Source: Candidatus Gastranaerophilales bacterium
Lineage (GTDB): Bacteria > Cyanobacteriota > Vampirovibrionia > Gastranaerophilales > Gastranaerophilaceae
Direction of reading: 5' to 3'
Assembly: GCA_947632315.1 (NCBI GenBank)
Contig: CANROV010000128.1
Span: 1 to 5,835 of the forward strand
Length of the DNA: 5,835 bases
Shown: positions 5,391-5,835 of the stretch, one piece after another
Layout: each line of letters opens with the position of its first letter
Position numbering within the stretch: the stretch's first letter is position 1
Notes under the pieces: generated by a model
What the model saw: the letters and a program-made list of their open reading frames with translations, nothing else
The model's database searches: none
Told to the model about the DNA's origin: nothing
Made by a program: the position numbers and the translations under genes

Positions 5391-5835
5391 ATGAAAAATA
5401 AAATAATAATGTTCTGGGCAATAGTAATATTATCTATTATTTCAATAGTAATAATAAAAGTAAAACCTATTCCTTTGGGCTTGGATTTAGTCGGCGGTTC
5501 AAGAATAGTACTTGAAGCACAGACTACAGAAAATATACCGCAGATAACAAACGATATGATGGATGGGTTAAAAGTTGCCATTGAAAACAGAGTTAATGCA
5601 CTTGGTGTAGCTGAAACAATGGTGCAAAGAATGGGTGAAAAACGTTTATTAGTTGAAATACCCAATGTTGCTGACCCTAAATATGCAAGAGAATTAATAG
5701 GTGAAACCGCAGAACTTGATTTCAGAAAACCTGTTCTCGATGAAAACGGTTCAGTTATTAGATATGAATCTTCGGGACTTTCCGGTGAGGATTTGAAAAA
5801 AGCTGAAGTCGCTGCTGATACTGCCGGTAAATGGT
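5391..5835 (+). CDS. secD: Protein translocase subunit SecD, N-terminal part (cut by window edge)
   Basis: SecD, with SecF, uses the proton motive force to help pull secreted proteins across the cytoplasmic membrane after SecYEG and SecA. The visible 148 codons give a short basic start, one transmembrane helix (about residues 5-22), then GLDLVGGSRIVLEA (30-43), the hallmark that follows the first helix. After it come VNALGVAE (68-75), RLLVEIPNVADP (85-96) and LIGETAELDFR (102-112) of the periplasmic P1 region. The remaining helices and any secF lie beyond the window, so it cannot be told whether secD and secF are fused. Start supported by AAGGGG at 5378-5383. Confidence 0.95.
   Translation, partial: MKNKIIMFWAIVILSIISIVIIKVKPIPLGLDLVGGSRIVLEAQTTENIPQITNDMMDGLKVAIENRVNALGVAETMVQRMGEKRLLVEIPNVADPKYARELIGETAELDFRKPVLDENGSVIRYESSGLSGEDLKKAEVAADTAGKW

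Noticed and set aside
5297..5665. Minus-strand open frame over the start of secD
   Set aside because: It lies opposite clear SecD motifs and shows no recognisable domain of its own.

Overview
The window is strongly A+T-rich bacterial chromosome made of conserved housekeeping genes around one unrecognised gene. The sequence does not prove the taxon. A group-3 (SigF/SigB-type) sigma factor beside a prepilin peptidase, with no anti-sigma or sporulation genes in view, together with the low-GC style and Lys/Glu/Asn-rich proteins, would fit a gut Gastranaerophilales-type (Vampirovibrionia, formerly Melainabacteria) genome. A low-GC Firmicute remains possible. This placement is inference.

Layout. 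On the left, the minus strand carries the first 171 codons of murA (peptidoglycan precursor synthesis), which runs off the window edge. After an AT-rich divergent intergenic region, three plus-strand genes follow closely: cdd (cytidine deaminase), a SigF-like sigma factor, and a prepilin peptidase (PilD/GspO family) whose SD overlaps the sigma factor's stop codon. A strong hairpin with T-tracts on both sides lies between the peptidase and the convergent minus-strand recA. recA diverges from a gene for an unrecognised 339-residue protein with a 50-residue tandem duplication and a C-terminal membrane anchor. The window ends in the first 148 codons of secD (protein export), also plus strand.

How the genes work together. 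The sigma factor and prepilin peptidase look like a co-transcribed pair, which suggests but does not prove a link to type IV pilus or pseudopilus expression. The other genes are general housekeeping (cell wall, pyrimidine salvage, recombination, secretion) and show no shared pathway. The 10-mer ATGATATAAT, which contains an extended -10 promoter element (TGnTATAAT), occurs upstream of three genes (murA, the sigma gene, recA), in the right orientation each time.

Most worth a second look are the repetitive tail-anchored protein between recA and secD, the two extra segments in the prepilin peptidase, and the repeated promoter decamer. No mobile element, CRISPR array, tRNA or rRNA was seen, and no gene-free stretch exceeds 300 bases.
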